64,000 nucleotides of DNA, from contig NZ_CP031413.1 in the NCBI RefSeq assembly GCF_003367355.1, positions 2,808,001-2,872,000 on the forward strand, read 5' to 3'. This DNA is from Lysobacter sp. TY2-98. Lineage in GTDB: Bacteria; Pseudomonadota; Gammaproteobacteria; Xanthomonadales; Xanthomonadaceae. Positions 10,901 to 18,831 of this stretch are shown here, piece by piece (the stretch's first letter is position 1; each line of letters begins with the position of its first letter). The position numbers were made by a program, and so were the translations under genes. A model generated the notes under the pieces. That model searched no databases, was not told the DNA's origin, and was given only the letters and a program-made list of their open reading frames with translations.

Positions 10901-11530
10901 ATGACGATCCGCTGGTACTTCGATTTCATCTCGCCGTTCGCCTACCTGCAGCGCGCCCGCGTGCGCGAACTCGCGGCGACGCATGCGATCGAATACCGCC
11001 CGATCCTGTTCGCCGGCCTGCTGCAGCGGCTCGATCACAAAGGCCCGGCCGAGATGCCGGACAAGCGGCGCTTCACCTACCGCCATGTCGTCTGGCGCGC
11101 GGCGAAGCTCGGCATCCCGCTGCGGTTTCCGCCGGCGCATCCGTTCAATCCGCTGGCCGCGTTACGGCTGTGCATCGCTGCCGGCTGCACCGACACCGCG
11201 ATCGATGCGATCTTCGATCACCTCTGGCGCCACGGCCTGCGCGGTGACGATGCCGAATCGCTCAAGCCCGTTGCCGAACGTCTGAACCTGGACGCCGCGA
11301 CCGCGATCGCCGACCCGAACGTGAAGGCGCAGCTGCAGGCCAACTTCGAAGCCGCCGTCGCCGACCACGTGTTCGGCGTACCGACCTTTGCCGCCGACGG
11401 CGAGGTGTTCTGGGGCGAGGACGCCACCGCGATGTTCGAGGACTGGCTGCGCGACCGCGCCGCGTTCGAGTCCGGCGAGATGACGCGCGTCGACACGCTG
11501 CCGATCGGCAGCGTGCGTCGCAGCGGCTGA
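10901..11530 (+). CDS. 2-hydroxychromene-2-carboxylate isomerase family (kappa-class GST / DsbA-like)
   Basis: A 209-residue thioredoxin-fold protein with the family N-terminus WYFDFISPFAYLQ, where S11 occupies the glutathione-activating position, and the cis-proline loop VFGVPTF. Length fits the HCCA isomerase / kappa GST family. In naphthalene degradation NahD isomerises 2-hydroxychromene-2-carboxylate with glutathione, but no aromatic catabolic gene is present here, so the substrate is open. It starts 3 bp after the zinc-ribbon gene, which makes it the third gene of the SPFH operon. A glutathione-linked role in envelope or oxidative stress would fit that context but is inference. Confidence 0.85.
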   Translation: MTIRWYFDFISPFAYLQRARVRELAATHAIEYRPILFAGLLQRLDHKGPAEMPDKRRFTYRHVVWRAAKLGIPLRFPPAHPFNPLAALRLCIAAGCTDTAIDAIFDHLWRHGLRGDDAESLKPVAERLNLDAATAIADPNVKAQLQANFEAAVADHVFGVPTFAADGEVFWGEDATAMFEDWLRDRAAFESGEMTRVDTLPIGSVRRSG

Positions 11531-11591
11531 TTCGCCGCCACGTGCGCGTGGCACCATCGACGCATCCGTGCACGGAATGCCCGAGGTCGCC

Positions 11592-12473
11592 ATGACCACG
11601 CCCGCCCGCGTTGCCCCGTTCTACGACCCCGACACCAGCACGTTCACCTATGTCGTCTACGACCGCGACGGTGGCGCCGCCGCGATCATCGATCCCGTGC
11701 TGGACTACGACGTTGTCGCCGCGCGGGTGTCGACCCGGTCCGCCGAAGCGGTGGCCGCGTTCGTCGATGCGCACGGCCTGCGCGTCGAATGGATTTTGGA
11801 AACGCATGCGCATGCCGACCACCTCACCGCTGCTGCATGGTTCAAAGATCGCTACGACGCGCCGGTCGCGATCGGCCGCGGCATCGTCGACGTGCAGCGT
11901 CGCTTCAAGGCGCTGTTCGGTTTCGGTGACGAGTTCATCGCGGACGGTCGCCAGTTCGAACGCCTGTTCGATGACGGCGATACCTTCCGCATCGGCGATC
12001 TCGATGCCCGCGTGATCGCGACGCCCGGCCACACCGGCGACTCGCTGAGCTACGTCGTCGGCGATGCGGCGTTCGTCGGCGATACGGTGTTCGCGCCGGA
12101 AACCGGCACTGCGCGCTGCGATTTCCCGGGTGGCGACGCGGCGCAACTGCGTGCATCGATCGACCGCCTGCTAACGCTGCCGGTGGGGACCCGCCTGTTC
12201 CTCTGCCACGACTATCCCAAGGATCGCGAGCCGCAGGGCGAGTGGTCGATCGATGCGCAGCGCGACAGCAATGTGCATCTCGCCGGTGTCGACGCGGCGC
12301 GCTATGTCGAGATGCGCCGTGCGCGCGACGCCACGTTGCCGGTGCCGCGCCTGATCCTGCCCGCCTTGCAGGTCAACATCCGCGCCGGTCGTCTGCCCGA
12401 ACCCGATGCGAACGGCCTGCGCTACCTGCGCATGCCGATCGATGGCCTGGTGCGTCTGTCGTCGATTGACTGA
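11592..12473 (+). CDS. MBL-fold protein, persulfide dioxygenase (ETHE1/Blh)-like
   Basis: A 293-residue metallo-beta-lactamase-fold protein. The single-iron type site is visible: H72, H74, D76 and H77 in THAHADHLTA, H147 in TPGHTGDSLSY, D164 in FVGDTVFAPETGTARCDFP, and H206 in FLCHDY. The TGTARCDFPGG block and the C-terminal LILPALQVNIRAGRLP are typical of the ETHE1/BigR-associated Blh group, which oxidise glutathione persulfide to sulfite. The ATG at 11592 is chosen over two upstream Mets because of a GAGG ribosome site. It is 61 bp after the kappa-GST gene on the same strand, which is a reasonable glutathione-related neighbour. No rhodanese domain is attached. Confidence 0.85.
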   Translation: MTTPARVAPFYDPDTSTFTYVVYDRDGGAAAIIDPVLDYDVVAARVSTRSAEAVAAFVDAHGLRVEWILETHAHADHLTAAAWFKDRYDAPVAIGRGIVDVQRRFKALFGFGDEFIADGRQFERLFDDGDTFRIGDLDARVIATPGHTGDSLSYVVGDAAFVGDTVFAPETGTARCDFPGGDAAQLRASIDRLLTLPVGTRLFLCHDYPKDREPQGEWSIDAQRDSNVHLAGVDAARYVEMRRARDATLPVPRLILPALQVNIRAGRLPEPDANGLRYLRMPIDGLVRLSSID

Positions 12474-12492
12474 TGCGATACGCGTTCGAGGC

Positions 12493-12759
12493 TCAGCGTC
12501 CGCGGCGCGCGCGCAGGTTCTTGTCGATCACGCCGACGAGGATCAACAGGAAGAACACCAGGCGTGCGATCAGGTACGGCGTCGCCGCTTCGTCGCGCGC
12601 GCCCTCCCAGGCGAAGACCGCACGATTGATCGCTTCCAGCGCGAACGCAGAGGCGAACCACAGGAACAGGCGATCACGTCCACTGCGCCAGAAGCGCATG
12701 AACAGCAGCGCCACCACCGCGGAGCCCATCGAGATCATGCCGAGCAGGAAGAGCTGCAC
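12493..12759 (-). CDS. DUF5985-type small membrane protein (second copy)
   Basis: An 88-residue protein with three hydrophobic helices (about 3-22, 30-48 and 62-80) and a basic C-terminus KNLRARRGR. It resembles its upstream neighbour in size, helix layout and the motif series MxxG...RxWxxxxRDRLFxWFAxAF. The two are best read as a tandem duplication of a DUF5985-like family. The start is GTG at 12759, and the upstream gene's stop begins in the next codon, so translation is coupled. Function unknown; a small integral membrane pair under a dedicated regulator. Confidence 0.75.
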   Translation of the reverse strand: MQLFLLGMISMGSAVVALLFMRFWRSGRDRLFLWFASAFALEAINRAVFAWEGARDEAATPYLIARLVFFLLILVGVIDKNLRARRGR

Positions 12760-13023
12760 TCAGCGGTCCTCCATGATGAGTCCGTAGATCAGCGCGCCGA
12801 TGGCCAGCACCGAGAGACCCTGCCGCACCGGCCACAGCCTGACGTCGGGCCCCGGAAAGACCACGAAGTCGAGCACCAGCACGATGTTCGCGAGCGTGAG
12901 CAAACCGAAGCAGATCGCGCTCCACACCAGCATGCGCGAACGCACGCGGCGCGCGCCCAGGCCCAGCAGTACCGCGCAGCCCAGCGCGGCGAGCGCGCAC
13001 AGCACGTAGATGGCGATGCTCAC
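12760..13023 (-). CDS. DUF5985-type small membrane protein (first copy)
   Basis: An 87-residue protein with three predicted transmembrane helices (about 3-23, 31-53 and 66-82). The motif RSRMLVWSAICFGLLTLANIVL is the counterpart of RDRLFLWFASAFALEAINRAV in the next gene. The start codon is GTG (13021-13023) and overlaps the stop of the upstream regulator gene by 3-4 bases, which indicates translational coupling. Role unknown. The three genes regulator, copy 1 and copy 2 form a compact operon. Confidence 0.75.
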   Translation of the reverse strand: MSIAIYVLCALAALGCAVLLGLGARRVRSRMLVWSAICFGLLTLANIVLVLDFVVFPGPDVRLWPVRQGLSVLAIGALIYGLIMEDR

Positions 13024-13382
13024 TCGTCCCTCCGCAATACGAACGCATCGGCGAAGTCGCGCGCCTGGCGCCCCACGCCGGAGTGGATCAACTCGGTGAC
13101 CGCCACGACATGGCGGCTGTACGTCGCGGCGAGCGCGTCGACGATCTGCTCGACGTCCGCACTCGTCGGCGCATAACGCGCGCGGTCCCCGTCCATCGTC
13201 GCCAAGCGCTCATGACAGAGCTCGCCGAGAAGCTGGCGCACCCGCGACTCGGGCAGGTAGAGGCGCGCGGCGAGTTCGCCCGTCGCCCAGCCGTCGTCGC
13301 GCGAGCGCAGCAACAGCAGCGCCTCGAGCATCGGAACCGAATGGATTTTCGCGACGACGAACCGGCGAAGGTCCGACGTCAT
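13020..13382 (-). CDS. small winged-helix DNA-binding protein
   Basis: A 120-residue protein whose middle reads as a winged helix-turn-helix: LEALLLLRSRDDGWATGELAARLYLPESRVRQLLGEL (shown in part: WATGELAARLYLPESRVRQL) followed by the wing ERLATMDGDRARYAPT. It ends with a helix that could dimerise. The ATG at 13382 is preferred, but ATG at 13397 or an upstream codon is possible, since no strong ribosome site decides. It is the first gene of an operon with the two DUF5985-type membrane proteins, overlapping the first, so it probably regulates them. An alternative is that the membrane proteins sense something and control this factor. Confidence 0.7.
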   Translation of the reverse strand: MTSDLRRFVVAKIHSVPMLEALLLLRSRDDGWATGELAARLYLPESRVRQLLGELCHERLATMDGDRARYAPTSADVEQIVDALAATYSRHVVAVTELIHSGVGRQARDFADAFVLRRDE

Positions 13383-13560
13383 CACTGCACCCGCCATCGG
13401 GAGATGCTCGCCCGGTAACCGTGTCGCCGCAAGCCTTGACGTCGCTGGATCGAGCACAACGCGCGACGTGTCGCGATTTCACGCGATGCTCACGTCCGCG
13501 ACGGGGCGAACGCGAAACGCTGAGGGTGAAGATCAACCGGCTCGGGCATTACGCCCGCAC

Positions 13561-14748
13561 TCAGCGCATCACGAACACCTCGACCGGTTGCAGTCGACGC
13601 ACCGGCGCGAGGCTTGTGAGCGTGCCGGCGACCGCGACGATCAGCACCGCCGCCACGCCCGCGAGCGGCGTGTACACCAGCATGCGGAACGGGAAACCGA
13701 AGTGCATCGCCACGACCCCCGCGATCGCACACACGCCCAGGCCGATGCCGGCACCGATGGCCGCGGCGGTCAGCGCCTGCAGAACGACCATCGCCGACAG
13801 CGTGCGCGGGGCGAGGCCCATCGCGCGAAGCACGGCGTAATCGCGGCGACGATCATGCGTGAATAGGTAGAGCATGATGCCGCTGACACCGAGCCCCATC
13901 GTCATCGCCAGCACGAGCATCGCGCTGATGTCGCCGACGTCCTCGGAATTGACGAGGTACCAGCGCACGGTGTCGCTGATCAGATCGTCGGACGTGCGCG
14001 CGCGCAGCCCCGTGCCTGCGCTGATGCGCGCCGCGAGGGCGGCCGCATCGGTCCCCGGCATCGCGCGCACGAGGACGAAGGTGGTGTCGCGACGTTCGTA
14101 AGGCAGCACCTGCAGCGCGGTGCCGCGCGTCATGTAGACCAGCGGGCGCGGCGGGAAGCGGGGGTGGATCGCGGTGACGCCGCGCACCTGCACGATGCGG
14201 TCGTTGATGAGTAGCTCGTCGCCACCGGCGAGCGCACGCAGGGGCGCGTCGAGGTGCGGTCCGTCATGCGGCCAGCGATCGACTGCACGCAGCGGCGCGA
14301 GCAGCTTGCCTTCGGTCGCGCCGGCGTCGACCAGCGCGCTGTCGCTTTCGCGCAGGACCGCAGCGGGCGTGGTCGATGCGGGCACGCCGTCGAGCGTGAT
14401 CTCGTCGACCGCGACGACCTGCACCGGCAACACGCGACCGTTCGCGAAGCGCGCGTCGATCGACGCCAGCCGCAACGGTCGTGCATCGAGCACGCCCGGC
14501 ACGCCGCGCACGCGTTCGAGTGCGGATGGCGGCAGATTGGTGGTCTGCTCGACCGCTTCGACCGCCGGATCCATCACCCACACCTCGACCTGCGGGTTCT
14601 CGCTGACCAGCGCGTAGCCATTCGTCATGAAGCCGCAGAAGTACGACGCCGCGAACGTCACCAGGAACGAGGTGAAGGCCAGCCCGAACACCAGCCCCGC
14701 GAACTTCGCGCGGTCGGCGGCGAGCATGCGCAGCGCCACGCGCCACAT
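13561..14748 (-). CDS. ABC transporter permease, FtsX/MacB-like (DevC-type)
   Basis: A 395-residue permease with one N-terminal helix (about 15-40), a large periplasmic domain (about 45-255) and three C-terminal helices, which is the topology of FtsX/MacB half-permeases. The C-terminal FtsX block includes MGLGVSGIMLYLFTHDRRRDYAVLRAMGLAP and ends LTSLAPVRRLQPVEVFVMR (quoted in part: RRDYAVLRAMGLAP). It is the last gene of an operon with an ATPase and a membrane-fusion adaptor, a tripartite arrangement like DevBCA/MacAB. The start overlaps the adaptor's stop as TGATG. Substrate unknown; mechanotransmission of lipids, glycolipids or peptides is typical of the class. Confidence 0.85.
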   Translation of the reverse strand: MWRVALRMLAADRAKFAGLVFGLAFTSFLVTFAASYFCGFMTNGYALVSENPQVEVWVMDPAVEAVEQTTNLPPSALERVRGVPGVLDARPLRLASIDARFANGRVLPVQVVAVDEITLDGVPASTTPAAVLRESDSALVDAGATEGKLLAPLRAVDRWPHDGPHLDAPLRALAGGDELLINDRIVQVRGVTAIHPRFPPRPLVYMTRGTALQVLPYERRDTTFVLVRAMPGTDAAALAARISAGTGLRARTSDDLISDTVRWYLVNSEDVGDISAMLVLAMTMGLGVSGIMLYLFTHDRRRDYAVLRAMGLAPRTLSAMVVLQALTAAAIGAGIGLGVCAIAGVVAMHFGFPFRMLVYTPLAGVAAVLIVAVAGTLTSLAPVRRLQPVEVFVMR

Positions 14749-15650
14749 CAGCGTGGCGCCCTCGATGTTTCGATGTAGGCGTCCATCTGCTGGCCGAGAT
14801 ACACCGGCAGATCGCCGCGCGGAAAGCTGTAGACGAGCTGCAGCACGCGCAGGTCCGGGCGTTCGGTGCCCTGGCCGGTCAGCACCGGCTTCGGCGTCAC
14901 GTACGGCTCGACATATTCGAACTTCAGCGGGATGCGCAGGCGCGGTTCACCGCGCACCATCGCGACCGCCGGCGCGCCCGGCTTCACGCGCCACGCATCC
15001 GATTCGTCGACGTTGACGCGCAGGTAGAGGCGGTCGTCGTCGCCCATCAGCACCGGCGGTGTCGCGCCCGCGTTGTCCGCGTACTGGCCCACGCGCGCAT
15101 TCACCTGAAGCACGCGGCCCGCGCGCGGTGCGTGCACGACGAGAAGGTCGAGATCGGTCAGCGCCTGCCGTTCGCCGGCTTCGGCGGCGGCGAGCGTCGC
15201 GCGTGCGGCGGCGACATCGTCGCGTGCGGCGGTGACGCTGTCGCGGCTGATCAGCTGGCGGCCGGCGGCGTCGAGCCGTTCGAGATAGCCGAGGCGATGC
15301 AGCGGTTGCGCGAGGCGTGCGCGCGCCTCCTGCACCGAGGCGCGCGCGGTTGCGAGCTTCGCGCGTGCGTCGCGGTCGTCGATGGCGAACAGCGGCGCGC
15401 CCGCGGCGACGCGATCACCCACCTGCACGTCGACTTCGCGCACCACGCCCGTCACGTTGGTGGCGATCGCGACGTTGCCGCGCCCGGTCTCGGTGATGCC
15501 GCTGCCGACGACGAACGCGGGAAACGGCGGGGCGGGCACGGCGGCCGCAGGCGCGGGCGGCGTCGACGTGCGCCCGGTGGTGAACACGGCGACCGCCGCG
15601 ATCACCAGCCCGAGGACCGCCAGCCCACCGAGAATCCAGAGTCGTTTCAT
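14748..15650 (-). CDS. periplasmic adaptor (membrane-fusion) subunit, HlyD/DevB family
   Basis: A 300-residue protein with an N-terminal membrane anchor (about 5-24, WILGGLAVLGLVIAAVAVF) and a Pro/Ala linker. A biotinyl-lipoyl half motif (VREVDVQVGDRVAAGAPLFAID), a coiled-coil hairpin (about 100-170, RAKLATARASVQEARARLAQ), the second lipoyl half (VLQVNARVGQYAD) and a beta-barrel domain follow. This is the standard order for an adaptor linking an ABC exporter to an outer-membrane channel. It overlaps the ATPase gene by 4 bp and the permease gene by 1 bp. No TolC-like gene is nearby, so a genomic TolC elsewhere is presumably shared. Confidence 0.85.
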   Translation of the reverse strand: MKRLWILGGLAVLGLVIAAVAVFTTGRTSTPPAPAAAVPAPPFPAFVVGSGITETGRGNVAIATNVTGVVREVDVQVGDRVAAGAPLFAIDDRDARAKLATARASVQEARARLAQPLHRLGYLERLDAAGRQLISRDSVTAARDDVAAARATLAAAEAGERQALTDLDLLVVHAPRAGRVLQVNARVGQYADNAGATPPVLMGDDDRLYLRVNVDESDAWRVKPGAPAVAMVRGEPRLRIPLKFEYVEPYVTPKPVLTGQGTERPDLRVLQLVYSFPRGDLPVYLGQQMDAYIETSRAPR

Positions 15651-16387
15651 GCGGAAGTCCGTGCCGGTCCGTCGCGGTCGTCGATGACGTGGCCATCGTC
15701 CATTTCCACGATGCGATCGGCGTAGTCGTAGATGCGTGGATCGTGGGTCACCACCAGAAGCGCCCGCGTCGCATCGCGGGCGATGTCGCGCAGCTGCTGC
15801 ATGACCGCCTGGCCGGTCGCGTGGTCGAGCGCGCTGGTCGGCTCATCGCAGACGACGAGGTCGGGCGCATGCACCAGCGCACGCGCGATCGCGACGCGCT
15901 GCTGCTGACCGCCGCTGAGCGTGGACGGCCAGGCATTGCCGCGGCCGTCGAGCCCGAGCGTCGCGAGTGCGCTGCGTGCGTGCGGGATCGCATCACGTTC
16001 GCGCATGCCCTGCAGCAGCAGCGGCACGGCGACGTTCTGCGCCGCCGTCAGCGACGGCAGCAGGTTGAAGTTCTGGAACACGAAGCCGAGGTGCCGACGG
16101 CGAAACGCGGCGCGTTCCACTTCCGGCCGCGTGGCCAACGACTGACCCAGCACTTCGCAGCTGCCGGCATCCGGCGCGAGCAGTCCGGCGATGATCGACA
16201 GCAGGGTCGTCTTGCCGCAGCCCGACGGGCCGACGAGCAGCGTGAGCTCGCCGGCCTGCACGTCGAGGTCGAGCGCGCGCAACGCCGGCGTGGCGGCGTC
16301 GCCGCGACCGTAGGTCTTGACCAGGCCGCGGCAGCGCACTGCAGGTGTCGCTGCCGCGGTCATCGCGGGGGCCGCCGCGCCGATCAC
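15647..16387 (-). CDS. ABC transporter ATPase, LolD/MacB/DevA type
   Basis: A 246-residue nucleotide-binding subunit with Walker A GPSGCGKTT, Q-loop FVFQNFNLLPSL, signature LSGGQQQR, Walker B LVVCDEPTSALD and switch VVTHDPR. All catalytic motifs are intact. It begins at a GTG (16387) that overlaps the stop of the upstream DUF885 gene; the ATG at 16363 is a possible alternative. It energises the adjacent FtsX-like permease. The 4-bp overlaps throughout the peptidase, ATPase, adaptor and permease genes show one translationally coupled operon. Confidence 0.9.
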   Translation of the reverse strand: MIGAAAPAMTAAATPAVRCRGLVKTYGRGDAATPALRALDLDVQAGELTLLVGPSGCGKTTLLSIIAGLLAPDAGSCEVLGQSLATRPEVERAAFRRRHLGFVFQNFNLLPSLTAAQNVAVPLLLQGMRERDAIPHARSALATLGLDGRGNAWPSTLSGGQQQRVAIARALVHAPDLVVCDEPTSALDHATGQAVMQQLRDIARDATRALLVVTHDPRIYDYADRIVEMDDGHVIDDRDGPARTSA

Positions 16388-18183
16388 TCGATCGGCTGAT
16401 CCGTCATCAGCTCGCGCACGAAACGCACCGGCGGCGCGCCGTAGCTCAGCACCTTGTCGTGGTAGGCCTTAACGTTGAACGCCGCGCCTTCCTTCGCTTC
16501 GACCGCCTTGCGCGTGTCGTACTGCTCCTGCACGCCCACGAAATAGGTCGGCAGCTGCGCCGAGCTGAGCTGCGCGCGCACCCACTTGCCCGCCGCCTCG
16601 CGTTCCTGCTGGAAGGTGTCGTGCATCATCAGGTGCATCGCCTGTTCGCGGCTCCAGCCGTCGACGTGCACGCCCTGATCGAGGATCGCGTTGCCGATCG
16701 TGCGCAGGTAGAACTTGAGCTGCACGAGGCGGAACAGCGGATCGTTGTTCATGTAACCCGACGTCGTCATCAGGTTCTCGGTGTAGACCGCCCAACCTTC
16801 CGCGAACAGGCCCGAGCGCAGCACGCCGCGCAGCGTCGACGGATAGCGCGCCGAGTACGCGCCTTCGAGGTAATGGCCCGGCATCGCCTCGTGGATGGTG
16901 AGCAGATGGATCATGCGCGAGTTGTATTCGCGCAGGAACGATTCGGTCTGCTCCTTGGTCCAGTCGTCCGGAATTGGCGAGATCGCGAAGTAGGTGTCGA
17001 GGCCCTTGTCCAGCGGACCCGGGGAATCGCAGTACGCGACCGCAACGCCGCGCTGGAATTCGGGCATCAGGATCACCTTGACCGGATCGTTCGGCACGCT
17101 GACGAGATTCCTGTCGCGCACGAACTGCGTGGCCTGCGTGAGCGCGGCCTTGGCGGCGTCGACCACGCCGTCGCGCGCCGGATGGTCGCGATACGCGAGT
17201 TCCAGCGCGGCTTCGATCGCCTTCTGGCGCTGGTCGTCCGTCGGGTTCGCCGGGAGCGGCGGCGCGCCCTTCCTGCCCTTGAGCACGGTCCGCGCGATGC
17301 CGTACATCTCGCCGCGCACGCGGCTGAGTTCGGCCTTGGCGCGCTCGCCGATCTCCTGCCGCGACAGCGACGACATCAGCGCCATCTGCAGCTTCTGGTC
17401 GTAGAGCTTGGCGCCGATGCGGAAGTCGCCCTTGGCGTTCGGCACCAGCGTTTTGTCCAGCCACGTCTGCTGGTCGGCGACGGCCTTCTTCAGATTGGCG
17501 ACGGCGGCGTCCAGGCGCGTGCGGTCCGCACCCGTGAGCTGGCCCGCATTCGGCGTGATGAATTCATCGACCAGCTGCAGCACGCCGGCGTTCTGCTTGG
17601 CGACGGTCTGCGCGTGGATCAGCGGCACGCGCGCGGGGTCGAGGTTGGCGCGCATCTGCGCGAACAGCGCCGGAATCTGCTCCATGCGCGCGGTCGCCGA
17701 CTTCAGGCGCTGCGGCATCGGCGCAAACTCGCGCGCCATCAAGTTGTAGATCGCGCCGCCGGCGAGGCCGTTATAGACCTGCGGGTCCCACGCCCACGAC
17801 TGGAACGTCTCCATGTTCCAGATGTCGCTCTGCAACTGGTTGCGCAGGATCAGCGCGTCGACCTGGTTCTCACGCGTGAGCTGCGTGCGGTCGATGGCGT
17901 CGAGTCGGGTCAGCAGATCGCGACTGAAGTCGACCAGCTGCTGGCGACCGGTGGCGGACAGGTCGTCGATGCGATCGTCGAAGCGGTGGTCGCCCAACTG
18001 CGTCGCCGCGACCGGGTTGAGCGCCATCCAGCGGTCGAGCCAGGCGTCGGACACCGCCTTGAAGCGGGCATCGGCCGTCTGCGACGGCGCGGGCATCGCC
18101 GGCGGCGCATCGGTCGCGACCGGTGCGGTCTGGCAACCCGACAGGGCGAGGACGGTGGCGAGGGCGAGCAGGGACGCGCGCAT
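16384..18183 (-). CDS. DUF885-family lipoprotein, putative zinc metallopeptidase
   Basis: A 599-residue protein with a lipoprotein signal (LLALATVLALSGC, lipid-modified Cys about residue 16). The frame is open 81 codons upstream, but the ATG at 18183 gives the signal peptide. The metal-binding motif HEAMPGH, preceded by LLTI and followed by YLEGAYS, marks the DUF885 group, which is related to the M32/M3-like peptidase fold. The C-terminal QAMHLMMHDTFQQE and LPTYFVGVQEQYDTR are also family blocks. It is anchored in the envelope and leads the ABC/adaptor/permease operon. Inferred role: processing or clearing a peptide handled by the exporter; substrate unknown. Confidence 0.85.
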   Translation of the reverse strand: MRASLLALATVLALSGCQTAPVATDAPPAMPAPSQTADARFKAVSDAWLDRWMALNPVAATQLGDHRFDDRIDDLSATGRQQLVDFSRDLLTRLDAIDRTQLTRENQVDALILRNQLQSDIWNMETFQSWAWDPQVYNGLAGGAIYNLMAREFAPMPQRLKSATARMEQIPALFAQMRANLDPARVPLIHAQTVAKQNAGVLQLVDEFITPNAGQLTGADRTRLDAAVANLKKAVADQQTWLDKTLVPNAKGDFRIGAKLYDQKLQMALMSSLSRQEIGERAKAELSRVRGEMYGIARTVLKGRKGAPPLPANPTDDQRQKAIEAALELAYRDHPARDGVVDAAKAALTQATQFVRDRNLVSVPNDPVKVILMPEFQRGVAVAYCDSPGPLDKGLDTYFAISPIPDDWTKEQTESFLREYNSRMIHLLTIHEAMPGHYLEGAYSARYPSTLRGVLRSGLFAEGWAVYTENLMTTSGYMNNDPLFRLVQLKFYLRTIGNAILDQGVHVDGWSREQAMHLMMHDTFQQEREAAGKWVRAQLSSAQLPTYFVGVQEQYDTRKAVEAKEGAAFNVKAYHDKVLSYGAPPVRFVRELMTDQPIE

Positions 18184-18337
18184 GGCGGCTCCGATGGGCA
18201 GGGAAGTCGCAAGCATAAGCGGCGGTGGATGCAGCAACGCGTGTCGGGCTGCACGCCCGCGCGGCTGGGCGCATGATGGGGGTGCCGCGACGATCCGCTC
18301 GCGGCGGCCGGCCCCGTCGACCGGCCAAGGAGCGCGC

Positions 18338-18736
18338 ATGAGAACCGTGCTGCTGTGCGTCGTGTCGACCGTGGTCCTCGCCGGCTGCGCGAGCATGCAC
18401 ATGACCCACGTTCCGGCGATCCACACCGAATACGTCGTCGGTCGTTACGTGACCGTCGGTGGGCATCACCATCTGATCGCCTGCGGTGATCGCGGTGGGC
18501 TGTATGACGTTGATAATCCGCAGGTCTTCGATGCGTTGGTCGGCCCCGGGCGCGAAGAGCCCTTCGTCGCCGCTGGCGGCACCGTGGAGACACGACGTTC
18601 GACGTTCGATCACGCGATGCGGCCGGCGATCACGGTGGCGTCGGCGATCGCACTTCCGGACGCGCCGATGGGGTGCCAGATCACGCCTACGCCGGCGATG
18701 TCCGCCGTTGCGCCGGCACCGACCGGAGGCGGATAA
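18338..18736 (+). CDS. small hypothetical lipoprotein
   Basis: A 132-residue protein with a lipobox signal (VVSTVVLAGCASMH; Cys about 17). The mature part has histidines early (HVPAIHTEY, GGHHHLIACGD), two later cysteines, and a Pro/Ala-rich tail. The ATG at 18338 has a strong AAGGAG site 6 nt upstream. It is divergent from the DUF885 gene with 155 bp between, and lies just upstream of copA. The His-rich mature region next to copAB invites a copper link, but nothing proves it, and the family is not recognised. Confidence 0.65.
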   Translation: MRTVLLCVVSTVVLAGCASMHMTHVPAIHTEYVVGRYVTVGGHHHLIACGDRGGLYDVDNPQVFDALVGPGREEPFVAAGGTVETRRSTFDHAMRPAITVASAIALPDAPMGCQITPTPAMSAVAPAPTGGG

Positions 18737-18831
18737 CCACCGCAACTTTGGGGTTCGCTACCCTGAGTGTCGTCATGCCGCGCGTTCATGCGTGGCGTAG
18801 CCAGGCGTGACCACCTCGACTGCGGACTTTC

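Noticed and set aside
10901-11530. Naphthalene/aromatic degradation gene (nahD)
   Set aside because: Fold matches, but no other aromatic catabolic genes are present; only the family name is retained.
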